Program-made: the position numbers and the translations under genes | In this document: piece after piece, positions 50,949 through 59,906 of the stretch | Layout of the letters: the number at the start of each line of letters is the position of its first letter | How positions within the stretch are numbered: the first letter of the stretch is position 1 | Origin: Planctomycetota bacterium | Lineage (GTDB): Bacteria; Planctomycetota; UBA1135; GCA-002686595 | NCBI GenBank assembly: GCA_016220085.1 | Contig: JACRIN010000083.1 | Coordinates: 1-64,000, forward strand | Direction: 5' to 3' | Length of the DNA: 64,000 bases | The notes under the pieces: generated by a model | The model's input: only the letters and a program-made list of their open reading frames with translations | What the model was told of the DNA's origin: nothing | Database searches by the model: none

Positions 50949-50986
50949 TCCGACGATCGGTGGTTCGAGTCCACTCTGCAGCGCCA
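50949..50986 (+). repeat. tRNA-Arg 3'-half remnant (att-like)
   Basis: tccgacgatcggtggttcgagtccactctgcagcgcca vs tRNA-Arg tccgacggtcagtggttcgagtccactcgggcgcgcca; no matching 5' half upstream. Confidence 0.8.
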
Positions 50987-51138
50987 GATCCCAGAGCTCG
51001 CCGCCGTAGAAGAGGTGCGCAGGAGGCGCCCGGCGTTCGGCGATCCGCGGTCGCGGATTGCGTCCGCGCGCTGGAGCTCGGCGAGGCCTCGCGCGTTCAG
51101 TCGAACCACCAGCGCACGACGCCGCCTGGGTCGCTGCA

Positions 51139-51618
51139 TCAGACCGCGAGCAGCGAGCCGTAGCCGACGGCGAAGCTCGCATGGGCCCGTCGCAGGCCGG
51201 CGATGCGTTCCACGTGCGCGCGCCACGCGATCGGCGCGTAGGCGGCGAGCGAGAAGAACGCCGGGAAGAGCAGGGCGGCGCCGAGTCCGTACGCGATGCC
51301 GAACGAGTCGCTCGCCGCGCCGGCGACGGACTCGTCGGCGGGCTCCCACGGCAGTCGAAGCGGGGCGAGCTCGGGCCAGCGGCCGAGTTGCACGCGCGCG
51401 CGGCCTGCGACGAGCGCGAAGGACGCGAGCCACGCGATCGGCAGCAGCGCGAGCCCCGTCAGCACGCGACCCGCGCGGCGATCGAGCCAGTCCGAGCGCG
51501 GCCCCGCGCGGTCGATCGTTCGATCGATCCAGACCACGACCGCGGCGACGACTCCGGCGACGAGGACGAGCGAGCTGGCGAAGGCGGCGGTTTCGATCAC
51601 GACCCCAGTCTCGCTCAC
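51139..51618 (-). CDS. Small membrane protein, unknown
   Basis: MSETGVVIETAAFASSLVLVAGVVAAVVVWIDRTI... multiple hydrophobic segments. Confidence 0.65.
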   Translation of the reverse strand: MSETGVVIETAAFASSLVLVAGVVAAVVVWIDRTIDRAGPRSDWLDRRAGRVLTGLALLPIAWLASFALVAGRARVQLGRWPELAPLRLPWEPADESVAGAASDSFGIAYGLGAALLFPAFFSLAAYAPIAWRAHVERIAGLRRAHASFAVGYGSLLAV

Positions 51619-52093
51619 GCGCGCGAGTCGTCAACCGCGTGCGGCCGGGCGAGCTCGCGGAGTCGTCGCTCGCCTTGCCTCTCGCGTCCTCGCGAGTGGC
51701 GTCAACGTCGCGCGGCCGTGCGGGCCCGCGTCGTTCGCCTCGAGCTCCGAGAGCGCGATTCGCGCATCGCGTGCCTCGTTCGACTTGCTCGCATCGCGTG
51801 CGAGCAACGAATCGCGTTGTCGAAACTACAAGCCAGACGGACCTCACACGGCGACTCGAGCCGCGAGCTCGCGCTCGACTCGCGCGACGTCGATCGCTGC
51901 GCCGGCGTTCGTCGAACTGCGTAGCGGCGCGCATCGACATGCGACATCTCGCACGCCAACATCCGCCGCGCCGTGACCGACAGATCGCCGCGGTCTACAC
52001 GCGCTCCTCGCGCGCCGCACTCGATCGCCGCGGCCCGAGCGCGTCCCCCACGCGATCGCGGCGATTGCTCGATCCCTCGTCGATCTCACACGC

Positions 52094-54229
52094 ATGCACT
52101 CCCCAATCCTGTCCGCTCGCGTCGCGCTCGCTACGCGCACAGCGTTCACGCTCGCGCTCCCCGCGCTCGCCTTCGCCCAGGAATCGCAGTCGACGACGAC
52201 TCCGTCGAGCCAAGAACTCGCGCGCGACGCCGACATCCCCGAGGTGGTCGTCACCGAGACCTCCGTGCCCGCCGCACAAACGGTCCAGCGCACGCCGCTC
52301 GACAACACCGCCGGCCGCGACGTGCTCTCGCCCGAAGAAGTCGAGGAAGCCGGGACGATGAACGTCCAAGAGCTCTTGCGCCGGACGCCGAGCGTGATGA
52401 TCAGCGAGGAGTCGGGCTCGGACTCGCTCCCCAATCTCGCGCTGCGCGGCGTCACCGGCAACGACGGCGTGTTCCGCAGCACCAACGTCTCGATGTACGT
52501 CGACGGCATCCCGCTCGCTTCCGCGCCGTACGGGCAAGCGGGCGCGTCGGGCTTTCCGCTTTCGCTCGAGCGCGTCTGGGCGGTCGACGTGCAGCGCGGC
52601 GGCGCGAGCGTGCGCTACGGGCCGAACAACGTGTCGGGCGTCGTCAACTTCCTGACGCGCCCGATTCCTTTCCGGCCGACGTTCGAGACCCGCGCGAAGT
52701 TCGACAGCTTCGACAACCTGACGCTCTACGAAGCGTGGGGTGACACCGTCGGCAAGTTCGGATACCTGTTCGAGGCGGTCTACAAGGACGGCAACGGTTA
52801 TCGAGAGCACGGCGACTACCTGCTCCAGAACTACTCGCTGAAGACGAGCTACGCGTTCACCGAGGACTTCCGCGCGCTCGTGCAGCTCGAGAAGTTCGAC
52901 GACGACTCCGATCAGCCCGACGGGCTCGATCTGGCGAGCTTCGAGGCGGATCCGCTGCAGTCGCTCTCGCGCCAGAACCGCTTCCAGTTCGATCAAGACC
53001 GCGCGAACGTCAAGCTCGAATGGGATCTCGGCCCGAAGACGCGCGCCGACCTGATCACCTACTACTACGACACCCAGCGCTCGTTCGAGCTCGGCAGCCC
53101 GCTCTTCTACGGCGACAACCCGACGTACATCCAAGCGACGCCGCGGCCGATGAGCGTCTGGGCGATCCAGCCGCAGCTCAGCCACGAATGGATGTGGGGG
53201 GACGTGCGCTCGAACCTGATCGCCGGCGTGCGCTACCTGCGCGAGGACATCGAGCGGCGCACCGAGCGCAACTTCCCGAACGGCACGCAGGTCGACGTCA
53301 ACGGCGACGAGTCGGTCTACGACACGGGTTCCGCGTTCGTCGAGAACACGTTCACGTTCGGGCGTTGGAAGGTGACGCCGGGTCTGCGCTACGAAGCGAT
53401 GGACCTGAACATCGAGAGCACGATCGGCTCGACCGCCGGCGCGAAGAACGACACGTACTTCACCGAGCTCCTGCCCGCGCTCAGCGCCTCCTATCTGCTC
53501 TCCGACGACTGGGCGGTGTACGCGAGCGCTTCATCGTGCCTCCAACCGCCCGCGGTGACCGCCTTGAACCTCGCCGGCCACTCGCAGGACCTCAGCGCGC
53601 AGTTCGCGCGCGAGTACGAGCTCGGCACGCGCGTGCAGTCCGAGGACGGCTCGCTCGCCGCCGACCTGACCGTGTACCAGATCGACTACACCGATCGCCT
53701 CGAGGCCGATCCGAACAACTTCAACGTGCTCGAGAACGTCGGCAGTTCGCGTCACCAGGGCGTCGAGCTCACGCTCGACAAGGATCTGTCCGACGTGGTC
53801 GTCGAAGGCCTCGGCGTGTGGTCCGCGATCGCCTACAACGACTCCGAGTACACCAACGATCTCTACGACGGCAACCAGCTGCCCTCCGCGCCGCACTGGA
53901 TCGCTTCGTGGGGCGCGCGCTACGAGCACGAGAAGAGCGGCATCACCGTCGGCGTCGACGGCGTCTACGTCGGCAACTCGTACTCCGATCGGCTGAACAC
54001 CGAGGACCTCGCGAGCAACGGCCAGGTCGGCGTCAAGCCGCAGTACACGCTCTGGAACGCGCACGTCGGTTGGGGAAAGAAGCTCTCCGACGGCTGCCGG
54101 CTGCGGATGCAGGTCAACGCGCGCAACGCCTTCGACGAGGGATTCTTCGACGTGCGCGTCGCGCGCGGCCTCTTCCTCGGTGCTCCGTTCAGCTATGGCG
54201 CCGAAATCGGCCTGACCTTCGAGTTTTGA
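52094..54229 (+). CDS. TonB-dependent outer membrane receptor (FecA-like)
   Basis: DIPEVVVTET TonB-box-like; plug NVQELLRRTPSVMISEESGSDSLPNLALRGV; VQRGGASVRYGPNNVSGVVNFLTR; C-term terminal Phe (GLTFEF). Confidence 0.93.
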   Translation: MHSPILSARVALATRTAFTLALPALAFAQESQSTTTPSSQELARDADIPEVVVTETSVPAAQTVQRTPLDNTAGRDVLSPEEVEEAGTMNVQELLRRTPSVMISEESGSDSLPNLALRGVTGNDGVFRSTNVSMYVDGIPLASAPYGQAGASGFPLSLERVWAVDVQRGGASVRYGPNNVSGVVNFLTRPIPFRPTFETRAKFDSFDNLTLYEAWGDTVGKFGYLFEAVYKDGNGYREHGDYLLQNYSLKTSYAFTEDFRALVQLEKFDDDSDQPDGLDLASFEADPLQSLSRQNRFQFDQDRANVKLEWDLGPKTRADLITYYYDTQRSFELGSPLFYGDNPTYIQATPRPMSVWAIQPQLSHEWMWGDVRSNLIAGVRYLREDIERRTERNFPNGTQVDVNGDESVYDTGSAFVENTFTFGRWKVTPGLRYEAMDLNIESTIGSTAGAKNDTYFTELLPALSASYLLSDDWAVYASASSCLQPPAVTALNLAGHSQDLSAQFAREYELGTRVQSEDGSLAADLTVYQIDYTDRLEADPNNFNVLENVGSSRHQGVELTLDKDLSDVVVEGLGVWSAIAYNDSEYTNDLYDGNQLPSAPHWIASWGARYEHEKSGITVGVDGVYVGNSYSDRLNTEDLASNGQVGVKPQYTLWNAHVGWGKKLSDGCRLRMQVNARNAFDEGFFDVRVARGLFLGAPFSYGAEIGLTFEF

Positions 54230-54231
54230 CG

Positions 54232-56319
54232 ATGTCCGGACCTCGTTCGACCTCCGTGTCCTCCACCTCGCGCCTCGCGCTCGCCGCGGTCTTGCTCGCG
54301 CTCGCCGCGTGCGGCGCTCCGAAAGCCCGCGTCGCGGCGCCCGTCGCCGACGCGCCGCTCGCCGACGCCCCGGCAACGCGCGAATTCGAGATCCGTGGCG
54401 AGCGCGCGTGGCTCGGCGGCCAAGAGATCGACCTCTGGGGCGTGCGCTGCGGCAACGCTCTGCACAGCTGGGCGGTCACCGAGCGCCACGTGCGCGCGCT
54501 CGACGACTACGCGGCGCACGGCGTCAACTTCCTCGGCGTCTACGTGCAGGGCAGCAACGGCGGTTGGCCGGATGCCGACGCCGGGCTGAACGGCTTCCGA
54601 CCCGACGGCAGCCTCAAACCCGACGTCGCGGCGCGCCTCGAGTGGCTCGTGCGCGAAGCGGATCGGCGCGGCATGGTCGTGTTGGTCGGGCTCTTCTCGC
54701 CTCGCAAGGACGAAGCGCTGCACGGCGAGCCCGCGGTGCGACGCGCGATCGAGGAGACCGCGCGCTTCCTCATGGAGCGCAACCTCGAGAACGTGCTCGT
54801 CGACTTGATGCACGAGTTCGACCACACCGAGCGCGCGGACCAAGAGCTCCTGCGCGAGCCCGACGGCGCGGCGAAGAAGGCGAAGCTGACGCGCTGGTTC
54901 AAAGCGGTCGCGCCGTCGATCGAGGTCGGAGTGTGCCCGTACGAGAAGTCGCCGACGACCGACACGTACCCCGGCATGGACGTGCGCATCGTGCAGAAGT
55001 CGATGGCGATCCCGAGCTCCGGCTTCGTCGTCAACGTCGAGACGCAGAAGCAGGATGCGTACGAGAACGACGGCGTCTTCGGTCCGGGCCAGTTCGACGC
55101 GGTCTTCTCCGACTGCGAGCGCTACCTCGCCAGCCCGAACGCCGTGATGCTCTTCCACGCCGCGTACCTGCAAGGCATCGGCAACTACAGCGGCACCGCG
55201 CCTCACGCGGAGCTCGGCGGCTACGGCACGACCACCGGCGACCGAGGCGTGCGCTTCTACTTCGACTGGGTGCGCGACCACGTCGGTCGTTGGGAGTATC
55301 CGCGGCACGTTCCGGCTGCCGCGGGCGTCGCAGGCGCCACCGGGGGCGCGACGGTCGCGGATCCGGAGCCGAAAGCCACGCGCGAGTTCGAGCTGCGCGG
55401 CGGCGAGCCCTTCCTCGGTGGCGCACCGGTCAAGCTCTGGGGCTTGCGCGTCAACAACTCACTGATGAGCCCGGCGGTCACCGAGCGCTTGCTCCACAAC
55501 CTCGACCACTACGCGGAGCACGGGATCAACTTGATCAGCGTCGCGCTCCAAGGCACCAACGGCGGCTTCCCGGACGTCGATGCGGGGCCGAACGCGTTCA
55601 CGCCGGACGGCCGCTTGATCGGCGGGTTCAAGAAGCGCCTCGAGCTCGTCGTCCGCGAGGCCGATCGCCGAGGCATGGTCGTCTGCATCGGAGTGATGAT
55701 GCCGCGCAAGGACCAGCTCGTGCGCGACGAAGCCGCGGTCGAGAACGCCTTGGAGGAGACCGCGCGGTTCCTCGAGCAGCGCAAGCTCCGCAACGTGCTC
55801 GTCAACCTCTACCAGGAGTTCAATCACCCCACGCGCATCGATCACGAGGTCTTCCGCGAGCCCGACGGCGACGCGAAGAAGGTTCGGTTGACGCAGTGGT
55901 TCAAGGCGGTCGCGCCCGACGTCGAGGTCGGCATCTGCCCCAACCACCTCTCGGGTTCTCCCGCCGCGTACACCGGCTGCGACGTGGTGATGTTCCACGA
56001 GGACATGCCGATTCCGGCCGAGGGCTTCGCGCTGAACACCGAGACGCCCGACGAGGATCAATCCGGCGCGGAGGGCGTCTTCAACGCGTTCCAGCGCGCG
56101 CACATGGAGTCGGTCTGGGCTCGCTACGAGGGCTCGCCGCGGCTCGCGATGCTGTTCCGTTCGCCGTACCTGGAAGACGTGCGCGGCCGCCAGGGCACCG
56201 GGCCGAACCTCGAGATGGGCGGACGCGGCACCGGCGAGAACGACCGCGGCGTCCAGGTCTACTTCGACTGGGTGCGCAAGCACGCGGGCCGTTGGGTCTA
56301 CCCCACGCACGTCCCGTGA
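54232..56319 (+). CDS. Lipoprotein with two tandem glycoside-hydrolase-like (TIM-barrel-like) domains
   Basis: Lipobox LAAVLLALAACG; repeat 1 TREFEIRGERAWLGGQEIDLWGVRCGNAL... and repeat 2 TREFELRGGEPFLGGAPVKLWGLRVNNSL... throughout. Confidence 0.85.
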   Translation: MSGPRSTSVSSTSRLALAAVLLALAACGAPKARVAAPVADAPLADAPATREFEIRGERAWLGGQEIDLWGVRCGNALHSWAVTERHVRALDDYAAHGVNFLGVYVQGSNGGWPDADAGLNGFRPDGSLKPDVAARLEWLVREADRRGMVVLVGLFSPRKDEALHGEPAVRRAIEETARFLMERNLENVLVDLMHEFDHTERADQELLREPDGAAKKAKLTRWFKAVAPSIEVGVCPYEKSPTTDTYPGMDVRIVQKSMAIPSSGFVVNVETQKQDAYENDGVFGPGQFDAVFSDCERYLASPNAVMLFHAAYLQGIGNYSGTAPHAELGGYGTTTGDRGVRFYFDWVRDHVGRWEYPRHVPAAAGVAGATGGATVADPEPKATREFELRGGEPFLGGAPVKLWGLRVNNSLMSPAVTERLLHNLDHYAEHGINLISVALQGTNGGFPDVDAGPNAFTPDGRLIGGFKKRLELVVREADRRGMVVCIGVMMPRKDQLVRDEAAVENALEETARFLEQRKLRNVLVNLYQEFNHPTRIDHEVFREPDGDAKKVRLTQWFKAVAPDVEVGICPNHLSGSPAAYTGCDVVMFHEDMPIPAEGFALNTETPDEDQSGAEGVFNAFQRAHMESVWARYEGSPRLAMLFRSPYLEDVRGRQGTGPNLEMGGRGTGENDRGVQVYFDWVRKHAGRWVYPTHVP

Positions 56320-56424
56320 GCCCCGCTCGACGCCTACGCGTCGGACTCGCCGCGCGAACGCAGCAGAACTGACGACGGCGCGCAATCGCTGCCGCGAGAA
56401 CTCAGCCGCGCCGACGTCGGCGCG

Positions 56425-57228
56425 TCAACGTCGACGCGCGACGACTTCCATCCCGGCCTTGTAGCGCTCGCTGATCGCGTAGTGGATCGGCTCGAGTCCG
56501 CACTCGACGAGCAAGGCGCACAGGCGCTCGCGTCCGAAGTTGTGGTGGTGCTCGAGCTCCGACCAGTACGGGTTCTGCCCGCGCTGGTCGAGCCACTTCC
56601 ACGCGAACGAATCCATGTTCGGGCACGAGACCATCAGCAGCCCGTGCGGCGCGAGCAGGTTCTTGACCTTGACCAGCGCCTGCTTCGGCAGCGCGATGTG
56701 CTCGAGCACGTCGCACAGCGAGATCACGTCGAACCCGCGCGCGTCCTGGAACTCGATCAACGTCCGGCGCTCGACCGTGTATCCGAACTCGCGCATGCGG
56801 CGCACGCAGCTCTCGCGCAGATCGAGCCCGACGACCTCGTAGCCGAACTCCTCCGCGGTCGTCAGCAGCGAGCCGTCGCCGAAGCCGACGTCGAGCCAGC
56901 GCCCGTTGAACTCGCCGCGCAGCTCCGAAACGCGCGTGACGACCTTCGCCGAGATCCGACGCGCGGCCTCGACGTCCTGCCCCGGCGTCTGCTGCGCGTG
57001 CTCGGTCGCGAAAATGCGCGCGAGCGCGGCCTCGCTCCAATACCCGTCGGTGAAGACGTGCCCACAGGCCTGGCAGCCGACCCACGCGAGCTTCTCCGGC
57101 AGCTCCGCGCTCCACGCCGCGTGCGTGCGGCATCCGGTTTCGCCGAGCGGCACGAACGTGCGGCACTCGCAGAGCGGGCAGGTCTCGAAACGGATGCGCA
57201 GCTCCTGCGCCTGACGGAGGGCTTCCAT
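56425..57228 (-). CDS. Class I SAM methyltransferase with N-terminal zinc-ribbon-like motif
   Basis: CPLCECRTFVPLGETGCR...GCQACGHVFTDGYW; WLDVGFGDGSLLTTAEEFGYEVVGLDLRESC; SLCDVLEHI. Confidence 0.9.
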   Translation of the reverse strand: MEALRQAQELRIRFETCPLCECRTFVPLGETGCRTHAAWSAELPEKLAWVGCQACGHVFTDGYWSEAALARIFATEHAQQTPGQDVEAARRISAKVVTRVSELRGEFNGRWLDVGFGDGSLLTTAEEFGYEVVGLDLRESCVRRMREFGYTVERRTLIEFQDARGFDVISLCDVLEHIALPKQALVKVKNLLAPHGLLMVSCPNMDSFAWKWLDQRGQNPYWSELEHHHNFGRERLCALLVECGLEPIHYAISERYKAGMEVVARRR

Positions 57229-57371
57229 GTCGCGCACGATCGGTCGGAGCGGCGCCCGGCTTGAGCCCGCGCGCGCCGCGCGCCGTGGACGGCCCGAAGT
57301 CGGGCCGGGGCCCATGCCGCGATGCACCCCGGGCGCAGGTCGCGAACGCGGCGGTTCGAAAAAGGGAGGCC

Positions 57372-58451
57372 ATGGTCTCGATCGGCCTCTGCATGATCGT
57401 CCGCGACGAGGAAGCCGCGCTGCCGCGTGCGCTCGGCGCGGCGCGCGAGGTCGTCGACGAGCTCGTCGTGCTCGACACCGGCTCGCGCGACCGGAGCGTC
57501 GCCATCGCGCGCGAGTTCGGGGCGAAGACCGGCTCGTTCACGTGGTGCGACGACTTCGCCGCGGCGCGCAACGCGGCGCTCGAACTCGCGACCGCGGATT
57601 GGATCCTGGTGCTCGACGCCGACGAGGAGCTCGTCGTCGCCGGCGCGCGAGCCGCGCTCGAATCCTTCGCCGCGCGGCCCGACCGCGTCGGCCAGGTGGA
57701 GATCGAGAACGTCGACGCCGCCAACGGTCCGAGTCGGGTGCTCGTCTCGCGCTTCTTCCCTCGCGATGGGCGGCATCGCTACGTCGGTCGGGTGCACGAG
57801 CAACTCGTCCGCGACCACGGCGAGCCCACACGCGCGCCGCTCGGCGTGCGCGTTCGCCACCACGGCTACTCGGCCGCGGCGCTCGCGGCGCGCGACAAGC
57901 CGGCGCGCAACCGCGCGTTGCTCGAGCGCACGCTCGCCGACTCGCCCGACGACGCCTACGCGTGGCACCAGCTCGGCAAGACCGAGCACGTCGCGGGCCG
58001 TCACGCGGAGGCGCTGCGCGCCTTCGAGCAGGCCCTCGCGCGCGCGCGCGACCACGACGCTTGGGCGATCGAGGCCGTCGAGACCGCGTCGTACTCGCTG
58101 CGCGCGCTCGGCCGCTCCGCGCACGCGCTCGCGTTGCTCGGGGACCTCGAGGCGACGTTCGACTCGCGCGCGGACACGTGTTTCCTGCTCGCGCTGCTGC
58201 GGATGGACACCGGAGACCTGACGCGCGCCGAACGCGGCTTCCTGCGCGCGCTCGAGCTCGGTGAGCGGCCGACGACCAGCGGCGAGAGCGTGCTCTCGGC
58301 CTCGACCAGCGCTCCGGCGTTCAATCTCGGCGTGATGCGCGAGGTGCAAGGCGATCCGTCCGGCGCGCGGCGCTGGTACGAGCGCGCCCTCGCGTTCGAC
58401 CCGAACCACCGCGAAGCCCGCGCGGCGCTCGCGCGCGTCGGAGCGGGCTGA
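57372..58451 (+). CDS. Glycosyltransferase family 2 with C-terminal TPR repeats
   Basis: VSIGLCMIVRDEEAALPRAL...LDTGSRDRSVAIAREFGAK...ARNAALELATADWILVLDADEEL; TPR AYAWHQLGKTEHVAGRHAEALRAFEQAL. Confidence 0.92.
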   Translation: MVSIGLCMIVRDEEAALPRALGAAREVVDELVVLDTGSRDRSVAIAREFGAKTGSFTWCDDFAAARNAALELATADWILVLDADEELVVAGARAALESFAARPDRVGQVEIENVDAANGPSRVLVSRFFPRDGRHRYVGRVHEQLVRDHGEPTRAPLGVRVRHHGYSAAALAARDKPARNRALLERTLADSPDDAYAWHQLGKTEHVAGRHAEALRAFEQALARARDHDAWAIEAVETASYSLRALGRSAHALALLGDLEATFDSRADTCFLLALLRMDTGDLTRAERGFLRALELGERPTTSGESVLSASTSAPAFNLGVMREVQGDPSGARRWYERALAFDPNHREARAALARVGAG

Positions 58452-58520
58452 GCTCGGCTGAGCACGGCCAAGCGCAGCGGAGCACTCGCGCGCGGCGGGC
58501 GAGCGGCGGCTGACCGCGTT

Positions 58521-59552
58521 TCAGCGCCGCCCGCGCCACGCGCGTTCGAGCTCGGCGCGGAGGTTCGGCTCGTTCAACAAGAAGTTCTCGCCCGGCGCCG
58601 GCCCGACGAACCACTTCCACAGGAACGCGCCGCGCAGCCAACTGCGCTCGCGTTCGACGACGCGCAGCGCGACCGCGAGGCAACGCGCTTGCAGCGAGGC
58701 GGCGGCTTCGCGCTCGGAACCGCGGGCCTCCGCGTAGCTCCACGGCTCGCGCGCGGCGCCGAGCGAGCACGGATACCCGAGCTCGGTGAACACCACCGGC
58801 TTGCCGGTGCGCTGCGAAAGCCCGCGCAGCTTCGGCACGAGCGCGTTCCACGCTTGCTCCAGCTCGGCGTCGCTCGGCTCGGCTGACGCCGCGAGCGGGA
58901 AATACGCCTGCACGCCGATCGCGTCGAGCGCATCCCAGAACGGCACGCGCTCGTAGTCGCTCCAGTTGGCGGCGTAGACGAGCTTCGCCCGGGTCCGCGC
59001 GCGCACGTCGGCGATCAAGCCGCGCCATTCACCTTCGTCGCCGAGCAACCGATCAGTCTCGTTGCCGATCGAGAACGCGTCGGCGTCGCGCACGACCTCC
59101 GCGAGCGCGCCGAGCCACGCGCGGTACGTGCTCCAGAAGCGCGCTCGCTCCTCGGGCACCGCGAAGTCGATCTCGTTGCGCGAACGGAAGCGACTGCCCC
59201 AGTACGCGAGGTGCGGCATGATCAGGATCGAGAGCCCGCGGGCGCGCGCCTCGCGGATCGGCCGCACCAGATGCTGCGGCGGAGTCTCGCTCGGGTAGCC
59301 GCGCCAACGCACGCTGCCGTCGTTCTCGATCCGCGCGTAGGGATGGATCGCGACCCAGTTGACGCCGAGCGCGCAGAGGCGATCGAGCTCGGCGGCGAAC
59401 GCGTCGGTCCCCCATTCTCGGCCGTTGGTCTGGCACGAGATCGTCACGCCGTGCACGACCAGCGCGTCCTCGATCTCCGGCGCGCGCGGCGCGACGTCCG
59501 GCGTGCGCGGCGCGACGGCGAGGCAAGCGAACGCGAGGACGAGCCGCAACAT
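58521..59552 (-). CDS. GH113/GH5-like TIM-barrel glycosidase-like secreted protein
   Basis: LCALGVNWVAIHPYARIENDGSVRWRGYPSETPPQHLVRPIREARARGLSILIMPHLAYWG...FSIGNETDRLLG...VVFTELGYPCSLG. Confidence 0.8.
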   Translation of the reverse strand: MLRLVLAFACLAVAPRTPDVAPRAPEIEDALVVHGVTISCQTNGREWGTDAFAAELDRLCALGVNWVAIHPYARIENDGSVRWRGYPSETPPQHLVRPIREARARGLSILIMPHLAYWGSRFRSRNEIDFAVPEERARFWSTYRAWLGALAEVVRDADAFSIGNETDRLLGDEGEWRGLIADVRARTRAKLVYAANWSDYERVPFWDALDAIGVQAYFPLAASAEPSDAELEQAWNALVPKLRGLSQRTGKPVVFTELGYPCSLGAAREPWSYAEARGSEREAAASLQARCLAVALRVVERERSWLRGAFLWKWFVGPAPGENFLLNEPNLRAELERAWRGRR

Positions 59553-59737
59553 CTTCGGACAGCGTACCGACGGGCGCCGCGGCGCGGGAGTCGCCGCGGA
59601 CGGGCGTGCGAACTCGATCCGGCGTCGACGCCGCATGGCGAGGCGAAGGGTTCGCGCTCGCGCTGGGAGTCGACCGCAAGGCGCGCGTCCGCACGTCGGG
59701 CGTCCACTCGGCGCGCGGAGCCGCGACGGGCCGGCGG

Positions 59738-59814
<77 letters not shown>

Positions 59815-59906
59815 GCGCGAACCGCGATCGTAACGCCGAGCACGCGCGCTCGCCGCGTCGCGAAAATTGGTAGCCTCGACGGGAACCTCCGCCCCCGAGC
59901 CCCGCG

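Larger units (their letters stand above)
47851..50986. mobile_element. Candidate tRNA-associated genomic island carrying only a restriction-modification pair, bounded by imperfect direct repeats
   Basis: 38-nt 3' part of tRNA-Arg(UCU) (47851-47888) repeated at 50949-50986 with 33/38 identities, same orientation; no integrase seen between. Confidence 0.55.

Noticed and set aside
50911-50986. A complete second tRNA gene at the island boundary
   Set aside because: No 5' acceptor able to pair with CTGCAGC and no D-arm or anticodon stem found upstream; only the 3' half is present.
56407-56424. 18-bp perfect palindrome CGCGCCGACGTCGGCGCG beside the methyltransferase stop
   Set aside because: Expected at some rate in such GC-rich sequence; no supporting context beyond a possible weak terminator.
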